Shown here: positions 1-12,775 of the stretch, piece after piece
Layout: each line of letters opens with the position of its first letter
Numbering within the stretch: position 1 is the first letter of the stretch
NCBI RefSeq assembly: GCF_945859685.1
Contig: NC_079148.1
Location: forward strand, 29,337,946 to 29,401,945
Source of the DNA: Eupeodes corollae
Lineage: Eukaryota; Arthropoda; Insecta; Diptera; Syrphidae
Direction: 5' to 3'
DNA length: 64,000 nt
Program-made: the position numbers and the translations under genes
The notes under the pieces: generated by a model
What the model was told of the DNA's origin: nothing
The model's database searches: none
What the model saw: only the letters and a program-made list of their open reading frames with translations

Positions 1-317
1 ACAAAAAATATTCGTTTCGATATTCAGTAGTTTTTTTTTTTAATAAAAACCCAACAGTCTGTTTTCTCATAAAAAAATAAAATATACAAACAATAGTACG
101 CAAAATTCAAGAAATTCTACTTAAATTGTTAAAAATTTGTTTTCAAACTAAACTATTTCCTTATATGAAGAATTTGTATTGTAATTTTATTTTTTTTTAA
201 GAATAATTCAACTAATAACTTTTTTAACCCAATACGAAAACCTAAAATTTTTAAGCAAGACAAATCGACAGACGGATTGGATAGTTATCAGTGTGGGTCG
301 CTTCCCAGCCTCTTTTT
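1..317 (-). repeat. HST repeat, 5' head and part of body
   Basis: Reverse-strand copy of the HST family. The head lies at about 250-317 (GAGGCTGGGAAGCGACCCACACTGATAACT read on the minus strand, with one change in the usual GGGATGCG). It continues leftwards into the AT-rich body, with the same order of blocks as the other copies, and runs off the window edge. No coding potential is visible. The family assignment rests on shared blocks with eight other loci in the window; the transposon class is unknown. Confidence 0.8.
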
Positions 318-3300
318 AATCTTTATAGATTCAGCACAAAACATTAATTTAATGTTCAATTTATTTCTAAAACAAATCCTTGATTTGGTGATGTTATCTT
401 TAAGGCTAGCTACTTGTGAAGACCGCTTAACCTTCTTTTTATTATAATTGTTAGTTCTTTTAAAGCCTGCACAAATTAAATAAATTAACTAAAATATTAT
501 ATTTTTTAAATGTTTTATATTGATTTTATGATATTTTTTGCCTTGACAGATTTAAGAACTTCTTACAGTTTTGTATTGTTTATCTATTTTATATTTATAT
601 ATTGTTTATTTATTTTAGTTTCATTAACTTTGGGAGATGATTTAGGAAGTCCTTTGAAATGGAATGCTCTTTGTGTGCTGAATTAATTGAGTTATCGTTT
701 ATCAATGCCAAAAGCTATAACTATGCTCAGATAACTGAGATAACTTGAGCTTTTCTACATGAATCTTTATTCATAGGAACAAAACTTACTAGGTCACATT
801 AAAAAGTAAATTTTCACTATAGCACAAAGTGTTCTTAAGTGACTTGAAATATCGGCTAAACGCCGCCGCCGATAATTTATTTTTGAATTTTTTTAGCACA
901 GAGTATTATACAACAACAACGAAAAAAAATTCCACTCTTACACATAATGATAAATCGATAGTATAAGCAAATATTTAATTAATTTATTCTGCTCTTAAGA
1001 CCACCAGCTAAATTATATAGTAATTATACAGCTTTTTGGTTAGAAATTATATACATTCTACTCTATATAACTCGTGACAAATCGATAGTTTTTATAGCAA
1101 ATATACACGTAATTTATTCCGCTCTTTAAAAAACTCATAAAACCAAATAATGGACTGATAATGTCATACAGTTTTTTTTTTTGGTTTGGTAAATTTACTC
1201 CAATATTCATTCAGCAAAGATAAAAATTTGCATTCTTAGAAAATAATGGCTCACGGTATAAAGTTTTATAAAGTAAAAAAATAAAATCAATTTAGAAATG
1301 AAATTTCGATTTATATTCATTAAGCGAGGATGAGACCTTGTTTTGTTTTTTGTTTTTATTTGTTTGACTTAATTTTAGCGACTAAATATCCGATTTTAAA
1401 AAAATTCTGTTTCAGGATGAATATTAGTAAAAACGATGTTTACAACTCAATTAAGATACCGAAATTATGTATAAATTATGAATTATAATATAAAACCGTA
1501 CGATACCTTGTCAACTAATATATCACACATTGACACATTGAGTTTTGGAGCGGAAAGTTTTAGTCAGATAGGAACTCTTAAAATTTGGTATGAAATCTGT
1601 AAAATTATAAAAATATCAAGCTTATAAAGCTCCGTATTTTCGAAATCAACCAACGGTTAGCCATGTCAAAATAAAATTTATTGTTTCAATTAACTGTTTC
1701 TATATTGCCAGAACCTGAACATAAACAAAATTCCAATGATTTTTCATTCTGTAATTGAGTTACAATTATATATTTAAAAACACTTTGGGTAAGTGAAGCA
1801 GTATGTCTTGGCCACAAGTGGACTCTCAATAATTAATATGTAGGAGTTTAATTACTAGTTTATGAATGTAATAACTAATAGTTTGTATGTAGTCCTACGA
1901 ATTAAAATCATAAAGTAGGTTATGTTTAATGTTTTTCAGTAAGGTTTTTCTATAAACCTGATTAGCAGTAGACTTTCGGTTTTGACACTAAATATCCTGG
2001 TAGTATTTACGTAGCTCCATAACAAGCTGTTAATGATTTCCTTAAGAAAAAATGTAGTTTTCATGATGCAATAACACAGGTTTCAATGATAAAATATTAT
2101 CCCTGACAAATCTGCATTGATCCCCTTAAAACTTAAACCTAATAATTGTAAAACCTCAATAAAAAAAAGATGGATCCAATAATCTGAAAATAATTACTAA
2201 ATGAAATAATTCCTTAGGATTTGCTTTAAAGTGGAAGCTTAAAATCAACCTGAAACTTTAATTTAAAGCTTATGAGACTTAATTTATGCACTTTAGTATG
2301 CATATGAATATTTATACATAATGTTAAAATTTTGAAATGTTTCTTAAGTGTCACTTTTTTTCTAGAGCATTTATTGATATTGAGTATTTAATGGAAGAGC
2401 ATCAACAACAGACGTTATACAATTTACCTAATGGTATTTGAATATTATACATTCTGCCACGAATCCGCTCTGTTTTATTTTAATCGCCAATGAACTGAAC
2501 ATACGTTAAGTGTCAATTATTATTAATAGATTGTTTGGCAATCAAACCTCATACTCATTACTTTCTCTTCTTATTTTTGTTATTGTATATATCAAAAGTT
2601 AACATTGTTTTTAACTGCTTTTACTTTTTGTTTTGTTTTAAATTAAAAAAAATTGAATTAATTGTCACATTGGCAATGAACAATATTAAAATGGTAACAT
2701 CATTTATTGTTTTTCTCTCTTAATACTTCAATTGGAATAATTTTGCAATTTAGTAATTGAAATTGAATAATAATATACTTTTTTCTTTGATTGAAGATGA
2801 TATTCATATTATTGTTTCAGATAAGATTTTTAAGATTGTATTTATGCACAATACACATACTTTTTAACAATAATTTTGATCATTTTTAATTGAGTACGAT
2901 GAACTTTTAAGATGGTCCGATAAAACTCAAATGGAAGTAATAAATTCTAAATTTATAGTAATATTTTTTTGACCATTATTCTTCTTTAATGAAAACAAAC
3001 AAAGAAAAAAAAAAACAAAAAACAATATTAGAATAATTTCTTTAAAAGCAACCACTTTGGTATAATATGAGTAATACTTCTGGGTTTGTTGAGGAACAAA
3101 AAGAAAATAAATTTGAACTAATAAAGTTTCTCAGAAAGCAAATATTATTGTACAAGATAACTTTAGATTTAGAATTAGGTATTCAGATAAGAGTTTCATA
3201 CATATTAATGTATTTTTTAAACAAATTATAAAAAATATGTATAAACATCCCCATTCATTCAAAATAGTAATATATACACTAAAAGTGTGTTTCTTTTTAA

Positions 3301-3774
3301 AATTGAGATTTAGAAGCAGAAAAAAATAAAATTTTATTGAATAATAACTTTCAATTTATAGCTTTGGTTATGGATTTGAAATGGAACTTAAACAATTCAG
3401 GTTTGTGTGTATATGACCAACTTTAAAAAAAAAAACAACTTAACTCTAAAATTAAAACAATATGAAAAGGATATAAGAGATTGAGTAATATTTTATAAAG
3501 AAGAAGTGGTTTTGGACATTTGTGTAGTTATTTTGCTTAAGAACCATATCAACATTTCTAAAAGTTCAATAAGTTGCACATTTTAGAGACATTAATAGTT
3601 TAAGAATTAATTTCTCTGTAAACACATTTTTTTTAAAAATAAGTTCAAAAACCAGGTAAAGACTTTGACTTATAATTTTATTAAATTTGTGTTTGATTAA
3701 AATCAATTTATTTTTTGTAAATAATCAAAAAACAATGATGATGTTGTTACTAGCGTATTTTGTTTAAGATCATT
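318..3774. other. AT-rich intergenic DNA, nothing recognised
   Basis: About 3.4 kb of very AT-rich sequence. I see no conserved protein, RNA gene or transposon end. A short open frame at 2535-2723 is rich in Phe/Leu/Tyr as expected by chance in A+T-rich DNA. One imperfect duplication of about 125 bp (around 950-1040 and 1075-1180, sharing ATCGATAGT...AGCAAATAT and TTTATTC-GCTCTT) is the only structure noticed. Confidence 0.6.
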
Positions 3775-5480
3775 AAAAAAGAGGCTGGGATGCGACCTAA
3801 ACTGATAACTTCCCATCTTGTTTATCAAATTGTCTTGCTTGAAAGGTTTGTAGGTTTTCGGATGAATAAAATTAATTAGAGATATATCAAGAACCGAACA
3901 TTAATTTTTACCAAATTCGCGTACTATTTTTTGTAGATTTTATATTTTTATGAAAAAAACCGACAATATTTTGAATTTTTGAAAAGCTATTTGAGTCGAA
4001 TGTAAATTTTTACCAAACTTTTGTATAGTTTTTTTGTTAGGTTTTTTTTTTTTGTAAAAAATTAGATTTTCCTCAAAAATTTACTGAGTGGTGACAACAA
4101 TATAAAGATAAAAAAGTTTAAAGCCAATATCTCAAAGTTTTAAAAAGATATTTGAGTCGAAAATCAATTTTTACCAACTTTTATTAATTTGTTTATTTTT
4201 ATTTTTTGTAAAAAAAATGTCAATTCGATTTTTCACGAATTTTTTCCAATTGTTGAAAGTTTCTATGTTTTGTAAAAAACTGTCAATTGCATTTTTCTCA
4301 AAATTTTACCAGATGTTTAAAACGTTATTTTTCGTTGTAAAAATGTTATTGTTGTAAAGAATTTATTACTTATTGTTTGAATTTTTCTTTAATATTTATA
4401 ACTTAAATTTTGAAATGAAAATGTTGTTACTTTTTTTGGTTTTGTTTTAAAGATACATCACTTAGAAAAAATTCCAATAGTGTTAAATCACATGATCTTG
4501 GCAGCCAATTGACATCGCCGCACGTCAGGTAACACTGCCATTGAATTCGTTGTGCGATAAAGCCATCGCTTCATTAGCTGTGTGCAAGTTGCACCGACCT
4601 GTTTAAACTACAATTTGTCCAATTCGTGCCATACAAAATTTCTTACTATCTTTCCATAGTCAACAGAATTTCCATTTTGGAAAAATTATGGCTCGACGAT
4701 GCTGTCAGCCCAAAAACCGCACCAAAAAGTCATTCATTATGAGTGCATTGGGTTTTCAACAATCATTCTTGAATAATTTTGAGCCAAAATGTGGCAATTC
4801 TGCTTATTGACGTATTCACTTAGGTGAAAATGTGCCTCATCACTGAAGATGGTTTCTATTGAAAAATAGAATGGAATGGTCAACAGGCTTTAGTTCTTCG
4901 GTCAGTTGCACCTTGTTAGCGTTTAAATTCAAGTCTTTATGCATAATGTTCATCAACGATGAGGTACAATTTTTGGGCACGATAACATGTTGAGAAAGAC
5001 AGCTCTTCAGCCACACTATCGTGCAAACAGCATCAATATTTTCTGCAGTATGAGCTGTAAAAGCATACACTGGTGTTTTCACATCCCCAACAATCTTGCT
5101 TTGTTCAATTAGTTGAATGGTTTTCCGATTATACGCACATTAGAACGATTGAATTGACAAAAAAAAACGAATTGCACGATATGCATTTTGATTTGAACGC
5201 CCATTTTCGTAACGAGACTGAATAACTTTAACGCGTTGAACAATTATGTATCTTTTCATAGTTCATATTGCGTTAGTCTGAAATTGAAAAATAGCAAATG
5301 GAATGCAGAAAAAAAGTTGTCGTTTATGTGTAATTCACATTCAACATCGGCCCTTCAAATTTAACCATCCTTTATTATTGGTTCGTGAGATGTATGGGGC
5401 AAACTCTTTGTTTAAATATTTCTTATGTTATATTTCTGTTGGTTCTTAAGGTATGGCTGATAAGAAAAGAACGGAATAAT
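3775..5480 (+). repeat. HST repeat with a nested mariner relic
   Basis: The head (GAGGCTGGGATGCGACC, then TGATAACTTCCCATC) begins at 3775. It is followed by degenerate tandem body units carrying the family blocks GATATTTGAGTCGAAAATCAAT and TTTTACCAACTTTTATT up to about 4445. A mariner-like transposase relic then interrupts it. After about 5380 tail-like blocks return (TTGGTTCGTGAGAT..., then CTGTTGGTTCTTAAGGTATGGC), matching the order in the copy at 26664-27773. The terminal hairpin is not recognisable here. Confidence 0.7.
4455..5259 (-). pseudogene. mariner-like transposase relic
   Basis: Reverse-strand remains of a Tc1/mariner superfamily transposase. An ATG at 5259 starts MKRYIIVQRVKVIQ, the usual mariner N-terminal helix. 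The DNA-binding region follows with frameshifts (FTAHTAENI, LNLNANKVQLTEELKPVDHS). Past the middle one can read SDEAHFHL (first catalytic Asp), GATCHTANEA (around the second) and a damaged WLPRSCDL-like block (third). The same blocks occur in the complete element at 16731-18034, so the two belong to related, probably DD41D, lineages, but this copy is far more decayed and lacks the C-terminus. No terminal repeats were recognised. It sits inside an HST repeat, so it inserted after that repeat did. It cannot encode a working enzyme. Confidence 0.8.
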
Positions 5481-8117
5481 ACCAATCTATCAAAACGTAA
5501 AATTAATCTTATTTATGTAATTATATTACAAAAAATCCATCTTTCTTGAAACTATTTTGAAATTAAATATAAATTAATTAATTCAATAATAATTACGTTT
5601 AATCATCATAAAGCTAGATTTTGAGATAACTTGAACAAACTAAAATATTTATTTTGTTACTAAAACAGTTATTCGAATATCCTTACCACAAATTAATTAA
5701 AAAAAAACATTGAAGCTATGTCAAATCTTAAGTATTTATTTTAAAACAAAATTAGTAAAACGGACCAAAGACAAAGTATTTTTATGATTGTCTTCTGCCC
5801 AAAATCTGTAATTACTCTATTTTACCCTAACATTTCTTTTAAACCAATTTAAAGTTCGAAAGGAGTGATATAATAATTTTGTTTGTTTTCAAAAGCACTG
5901 CACATCAAGATGATTTCATAATTTTCTTCTCCCACTCTTTTCCTTGGGATATTTTGAGATTTGTTACATCTTAATTTTATAAGGTCCGCTTGACCTATTA
6001 CCTATATTTGGTTCATAGTTAAACTCTCCACAAAAGTGTTCACATCCGCATAATGATGTAGCAGTAATGATATCACCGCCTTCTGGTCTATTTTTTTGTA
6101 CACATTGTTGTCTGTTCAATAGATGTGCTAATAAAATATATTGCGTTAAGAAATCAACAAAATATACGCTCCATACTGTACAATCAAACCCGCTTGAAAT
6201 GAATTACAAAATTAAATAAATTACAAATTTGCGCTTGATTTTATAAAGAGCTATGACCTATTAACTTAATGCTTTAGTTTAGCTATCAATAGCATTTGTT
6301 TATATTTAACGCATATATGTTAAATCCGAACAGCTTGCATCAAAAGCACAATATTTGTAATGAATAATAACAAAGCTTTTCAATCGCTGATACATGCCAC
6401 TATAATAACACTGAATAATTTTGGGAAGTTTAAGCGGGATTTACTATATGAATCAAACATTTTTTTGAAGGATTTCACGCAATCAGACTTTGTACCAAGC
6501 TTTTTCATAAGTTTTGATTGATAATGAATTTTTAGTCCAATCAAATCTTATAAAAGCGATTGTCTTAATTAAATTTGCCTACACCACCCTGGGGGCTTCG
6601 ACAATAATAAACAAAATTACATTTCATTTTTCAAGCATTCAATGTTTTCTTAGACAAATATGTAGATCATATATGATATGAATATTATCGCTTAATTACT
6701 TGAGTTATATACATAGACTTAATCTTAATAGTTTATGTAATCTCTTAAGATTTTGCAAACTTGATAAAATGTTGGTATATCTCAATTTTGTCTACAACCA
6801 GAAATATCTAATTTAATTTACATGGACCAATCAATTGTTATTATTTGAAATTGTGCTGAACATTGCGGAAAGACTTCTTATATCCACAACTGCTATATCG
6901 CACCTTGAACTACATGGGCAGTGAACTTTTTTTCCGTCTGTCATAATTGTTTTGAAATTTCATAATCATTTTTTAATTGTTGTTTTGAATAGACAGAAGA
7001 AAAAAAGAGGTAAATGCAAATATTTTTGTATCTTTCGGTTCTTGAAATCTGGACCAAAGACAACCTGTGATAAATACATGAAGTGTATCTATTAAAGTGA
7101 TTCATATTGAACATGAACATATTGTTTTTTCTTTTGGCATTGCTTCAACTTATTTGTTATCTCACTTGAGTAGGTTCCTCAACCTACTACCTAATACCTT
7201 ACCTACCTTACTACTACTGGCAGCTGTACTGACTTGTATTGTCCGGTTACCTGAAGTGACTTTGATTTAAAATTATTTCGAACAAACCACTTTATGTGGG
7301 TGAAAAACTATATCAACTATTTATTATTATTTAAATGGACAGAGTGACAGGCCACGCCTTCAAATAGTTTTATTGAAGTTTTGTTGGAAGCAAAGTTTCG
7401 TTTAACAGAAAATAGAAAAGAAAAAAAACAAGATAAAGAAAATACCTTAAGAAAAATTATGTTAATTCAAGAAGTGAGCACTCCTTATAATTAAATTGAC
7501 ATTTAACTTGGCTAAGACACAAGCATAATTTTTATGTTAATTCTATTAAATAATTGATAATTTCTTAAGTATGTGTATATCAAAGTGAATGAATTAGAGT
7601 GAAAGTTTATAAATGCAAAAAAGAAAAAAAAACGAGACGTGCAAAAGTTAGTTTTATTAATTATGCAAAAAGGCGAGCACATACAATGCTATTCAAAGTG
7701 TATCATAAAATTATAAATACAATAATGTTAAACTGGTTACTTAAGTAGTCTTAATAAAAAGGTAGAACTAAGCAATATTTTAAAAGAAATAAAGAATATT
7801 GTAGATAGGTATAGAATTAATTGAAATTAAACGAATTTATAAACGCTTAAAAATAAGAGGATTAAATGCTAATCACACTTACAACTTCGCATGAACTATT
7901 TGTACATGATATATTTTCTTTTTTAAAAATAAGTCTTTAGTAAATTTTGTTAATTGTTTTCAAAAGTTATAAGAAAAAGTATTATCAATATTTAGAAGAA
8001 TTTATTTTATGGTTTTAGTTTTGTTAACATTTTTTGTTATAAAAATTTCAAAAAACGTCAAATAAAATTATTTTAAAACAAATATAAAGTTTTTCAAAAA
8101 CACATAAAATATTATTT
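5481..8117. other. AT-rich intergenic DNA, nothing recognised
   Basis: About 2.6 kb without recognisable genes, repeats of the families described here, or transposon termini. Around 7180-7240 there is a simple CCTACTACCTAATACCTTACCTACC-like stretch. Confidence 0.55.
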
Positions 8118-9520
8118 ATGTTTATATCTAAATTTATGAGAGAGCTCTTTACCACCAAAACTAAAGTACCGGCCTTCATGTTACCTCGACTCAACGGTCC
8201 AATCCTATCATTGTCTTCCAGTGCAAAATATTTGGGTGTTATACTCAACCCTCAACTAAACTGGAAACTAAATATTGAAGTACGGGTTAAGAAGGCCTGT
8301 GTTGCCTTCTACGCTTGCAGCGAAACTTTCGGCAAAAAGTGGGGACTTCAGTCGAAGATAATTTTATGGACGTACACAGCCGTAGTACGTCCAATCTTAA
8401 CATATGGTTCGATTGTGTGGTGGCCTGCTCTTAGTAAAGCCTATAACATTATTAAGCTAAAGAAGGTTCAGAGAAGAGCTTGCGTGGGCACCACAGGGGC
8501 CATGCATACTTGCCCAACGGACGCCTTAAACTTTATTTTGGATCTTCTACCAATTGACCCTTTTATTAAATACATAGTTTCCTGCAGCGCTATTAGGCTG
8601 AAGGAATCAAATAGCTGGTTGTCAAAACCTTATGGTGAGAGCAACACAACGAAATTGATTCACTCAGATATTATCTCGGTAGACACTGACTACTGCACTC
8701 CTACTTTGATCCTTAGTAAGGGTTTTGAGGTTATTTTCAAATCGAGAGAAGATTGGGAAGATGACATTGTGTCGATATAGGTTTCGACACAACCATCTTT
8801 ACTGACGGCTCAAAGATGGAGTGCGGAGTAGGTTCTGGGATCTGTTCTGAGTCCCTAAATGTAGCCAAATCCTTAAGGCTTACTGACTTTGCTAGCGTTT
8901 TTCAGGCTGATCTGCTGGCAATAAGGGAGGCATGTAAGATACTTAAACAAAACCCAAACCAAAAACGAAATGCGGCTATCTTTACAGACAGTTAGTCAGC
9001 TGTCAAAGCCATTAACTCGGCCATATCCTCATCTAAATTGGTGCAGCAAGGGCCATAGTGGTATCGTGGTAAATGAACAAGCTGACGAGCTAGCCAGGCA
9101 AGGATCGGCCCTTCATATCTCACTTGCGGAAATGGTTAACAATTCTCTTGGTGCTATGAAGGGTAAAATCTTTTCTATCTACCAAACTGAATCAAACCGA
9201 AGGTGGAGCAATTTACCCAACAGCATTATATCTAGGAAGATATGACCCACCTATAATAAAACCCGTACAAACGATCTTCTATGCAGGCCAAGGCAAGACA
9301 TAGCCAGGATTGTTGCGGTTTGTAACGGACATTGGCCTATAGGAGTTCATGCAGAGAAGTTGGGTATCTCTTACAACACCTTTTGCCGTAGTTGTAGTGA
9401 CCAAAGAGAAAGTGAAACGATAATCCATTTCCTCTGCAAATGTCCTGCTTTGGCAAACACTAGAATGAAAGATCAGGGACCTAATCTTTTTTCTCAATGC
9501 GACAAAATGGCTCTAACATA
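8118..9520 (+). pseudogene. non-LTR retrotransposon RT/RNase H, 5'-truncated
   Basis: C-terminal half of ORF2 of a non-LTR retrotransposon that carries an RNase H domain (I/LOA/R1-like group; exact clade not settled). A 220-codon open frame (8118-8780) holds the end of the reverse transcriptase: SSSAKYLGVIL, WKLNIEVRVKKACVAFY and VRPILTYGSIVWWPA, with the RT palm missing. After a frameshift RNase H begins with TIFTDGSKM (first Asp), then FQADLLAIREA (Glu position changed to Asp), FTDS with an in-frame TAG, and GHSGIVVNEQADELARQGS (last Asp). The segment before GHSG is shortened by a deletion. A terminal zinc-knuckle-like tail reads FCRSCSDQRESETIIHFLCKCP. An AT-rich 3' region follows to about 9690. 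The same 3' domain recurs at 16214-16640. It is a dead-on-arrival copy. Confidence 0.85.
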
Positions 9521-9779
9521 ATCGCTATGAAGCTTTTCTATAAATCTATCCCTTTCAATGAAATGTCAAACGAGTTTTTGTTATCAAAACGGCGCACTAC
9601 AGCGCTAATTGGTTCTCAGGCTAGGTTGCCTTGAGATCGCCATTTCTACCTTCCTACCTATCTAAATTTAAACCAAATATTTATAGCATTATTGTACAGA
9701 ATAAAATTGTATAAGAGTCAATAGAATTATTTGTTTTTAAATTATTCACAAAAAAATATAATTAGGTCCACTTTTTTAG

Positions 9780-10150
9780 AGCATTGCGTTTCAGAGTTAA
9801 ACTTGATTTAACTCGTGAAAGATGTTTTTCAGTTCATCATAATCTGAGTTAACGCTCCAAACTTCTTGACTTAACTCTGCTTTAAATATATAATGACACA
9901 AATTTATCAGATCGCTCGAAACTTAATTTATTTGGAGACAAAATTTAAAATTCGTTTATTCATTTTGAATAGTTAAAAAATGTCGATACTTTTTGACAAC
10001 TGAATCGATAGCTTTATAGTTATACCAAATTTTAATACCATCCATGGGAAAAAAATGTTAATCCAGGATTAACTAGCTCTGGGTTTATCTTAAAGTTACC
10101 TCAGCACTGAAAAACTGGGCTTAACTGAATGTTTTCGAAAGCCGTTCGTT
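9780..10150. repeat. degenerate inverted-repeat element
   Basis: Both sides carry the motif GTTTTTCAGT in opposite orientation (about 9832 forward; ACTGAAAAAC about 10106), together with several GTTAAC/TTAACTC motifs. Near the right side is a perfect 17 bp palindrome, GTTAATCCAGGATTAAC, at 10057-10073. This layout is typical of a decayed foldback or MITE-like element. I could not define exact ends or a target duplication. Confidence 0.35.
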
Positions 10151-10710
10151 TTCACTAAGAACTTATATTGAAACTTATTAAAATCGATAAACTTATATAT
10201 TATAGGGGTATTTTAGAAGTTGAGATAGGACAGTTTACAATAACTTTCAATGAACTTGTATTGTGTATATAAATGAAAATACTCAAAACATGCGCTTAAA
10301 ACTTTAATCTTTAGATTTTTGCAAAATTAATTGAGTTTCAATTTTGTCCGAAGAAAAAAACTGTGTGTATGTTTTAACGTACGTTTGTGCGTTTGGAATA
10401 CCTTTTTTCGTCAGCTTTATTTCAAGAACAAGCAGAGCTATAGACTTCAAATAAATTTTGATAAGCAGATAATAACATCAAAAGATGGAAAAACAGACTT
10501 TTAAAAAAAACTAGGCTGCACAACTTGTTCATTATTCAAACAGTCTGTATTAAAATTCTTACTGTATTTTAAGATCTTAAAATTTGTAAAAAGGTTCTTC
10601 TTCAAAAATTAAATGACACCCTTCATTTATTAATTTTTTAATTTGAAAATCCTTTAATTATTTTTTTTTTATTATTGAAATCGCTTCATTAGTTCTTAAG
10701 AAAACTTACA

Positions 10711-12775
10711 AAATAAAGAAGCTGGGATGCGACTGGTAACTTCCCATCCCGTCTATCGATTTGTTCTAAATGTTTGTAAGTTTTCATGAGTTGTTAAAAA
10801 AGTTATCAGTTAAATTATTCCAAAAAATTTAAAAATAAAAACAATATTTTGCATTATTACAATGAAATAGTTTATTTCAAAATTTATTTTTTCTAACGAG
10901 ATTTTTAGACGTTTACGAATTTTTACCAATTTAAGTAGAATTTCTTGAAATTTTGTATTTATTATATAAACAAATATAAATTAGATAAACGAAATAAATT
11001 TTAAGTCAATGTTTTCTATTATTCGCGAGATATTGTACCGAACATTAATTTTTAATAATTTTGTGTACTATTTTTTGTAGATTTTAATTTTATATGAAAA
11101 TGAATGCTGAAAACAATATTTTTTATAAAATAAAATTAATTTCAAACCTATATCTTAATTTTTTGAAAAGATATTTGAGTCGAAAATCAATTTTTACCAC
11201 CTTTAATTATTTTTTTTAATGTTTTTATTTTTTTGTAAGAAAACTGTTAATTGCATTTTTCTCAAAATTTGACTGAATATTAAAACCAATATTTCTCATA
11301 AGGCAAAATTATTTTAAAGCCAATATCTCGATGTTTTGAAAAGATGTTTTAGTAGAAAGTCTTTAGAAGAAAGTCAATTTTTACCTACTTTTGTTATTTT
11401 TTGTTAAGTTTTTACTTTTTGTAAAAAACTGTCAGTTCGATTTTTCTTAAAATATTACTGAATGTTGACAACATAATTTTTTAGAAGACGAATTAATTTA
11501 AAGCCAGTGTCTCAATTTTTCAAGTGTTATTTGATTCGAAAATCAATTTTTATTAACTTTTATTATTTTTTTTAAGTTTTTTATTTTTCTCAAAATATTA
11601 CCTGATGTTGATAAAAATATTTCTTATAAGCTAAAATTAGTTTGAAGCCATAAACTCAAAGTTTTGAAAAGATATTTGAGTCGAAATTCAATTTTTACCA
11701 ACTTCGAGTTATGTTTTTTAGGTTTTATTTTTATAAATATAATCTGTCAATTCGATTTTTCTTAAAATTTTACTAAATGTTAAAAACGTTATTTTCCGTT
11801 GCATAAAATTTTTTAAAGATAAACTCGTCTTTAAATCGTAAATTTTTGTGTTGACAACTATTTTTTTCATTTTTTTTGATTTATATAAAAAAAAACGTTA
11901 GTTTAACTTTTTTAAAAAACTGTATTTGTTTGATGTCACGTTACAAAATATAATACAAAATTTAATTCAAGTCCCTAGCGTTATTGATTCGTGAGATATT
12001 GAGGGTTAACCAAAATGTTCAGCTTTTTTTAAAACTGCTGTGGTAAAAGAACCAACCACTCAATTTTCTTGAGAGCCTTTTCTGCATCTTTCTGTATTAT
12101 TAAATTCTGTATATCAAGATTTATTTGAAGTCGAAACGAAAAAACTGTCGCGAACGTACGATTGTACGTAGGGGAGCGGGGGGCTAGTTCTTCCTTTTAA
12201 TTTTAAGAAAGAATATATTTTTGTTAATTTTTGTTTACTTTTGTTTTGTTTGTTAAAAATGAAGTTCCTTTTAAGTTTAAGAATGAATATGTTTTTGTTT
12301 ATTTTTGTATACTTTTTTACTTAATCTTTGAGCGTGTCCGAAGTCTTTCACGCAAAATAAAACTTTATAAAATATAAAACTGGTCTTTTATTCCTCACGT
12401 TACAACTTGCCCCCAGCCTGTTACAACTAGCCCCAATCACGGGGTAAGTTGTAACACTCGTCATTTTTTTTTTAAATCGTTTCTACAAAAAGTCGTTACA
12501 GGTTTGATTACATTTTTTTTTGAAATCGATATTTAAAAAGTTGTAAATTGGAATGGTATTGCTAGATTTCCTAAAAACAAAACAAGTAAGCTTTCAGAGC
12601 CAAAAAACAAAAAATTGTTACAACTAGCCCCCCGCTCCCCTACACACGCACGCACAGGCATCTTTGTAACAATCTTTTATTTCGACTCTGGGGACCTTGA
12701 AACGTGGAGAAATGTCAACATTTTTAATTCGACAAATCGGACCAATTACAATAACTTAATACGGAAAGTTAAAAA
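10711..12775 (+). repeat. HST repeat, long copy with a nested MITE
   Basis: The head (GCTGGGATGCGACTGGTAACTTCCCATCCCGTC) starts at about 10711. It is followed by at least four degenerate body units: the TTTTACCAACTTT block recurs near 11193, 11380, 11548 and 11694, i.e. every ~145-187 bp. The tail has CGCGAACGTACG..., HST-specific CACACGCACGCACAG and ATCTTTTATTTCGACTCTGGGGACC, and ends at the weakened terminal hairpin (ATAACTTAATACGGAAAGTT) near 12770. The tail is interrupted exactly between two TA dinucleotides by the MITE at 12171-12640. Confidence 0.8.
12171..12640. mobile_element. 470 bp TA-flanked MITE, perfect 19 bp TIRs
   Basis: The ends are perfect inverted repeats of 19 bp (left GGGGAGCGGGGGGCTAGTT, 12171-12189; right its reverse complement, 12622-12640). 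They are flanked by TA on both sides (12169-12170 and 12641-12642), and the HST tail is continuous across the insertion. This is the signature of a Tc1/mariner/pogo-type non-autonomous element. No transposase is encoded. The interior contains three further copies of the sub-terminal motif: GTTACAACTTGCCCCC at 12399, TGTTACAACTAGCCCC at 12419 and, inverted, GGGGTAAGTTGTAACA at 12441. They may be extra transposase-binding sites (inference). The mobilising family is unknown. Confidence 0.9.

Noticed and set aside
2535..2723. 62-codon Phe/Leu-rich frame resembling a membrane peptide
   Set aside because: Such frames arise from T-rich DNA by chance. There is no start context, no neighbour and no recognised family.
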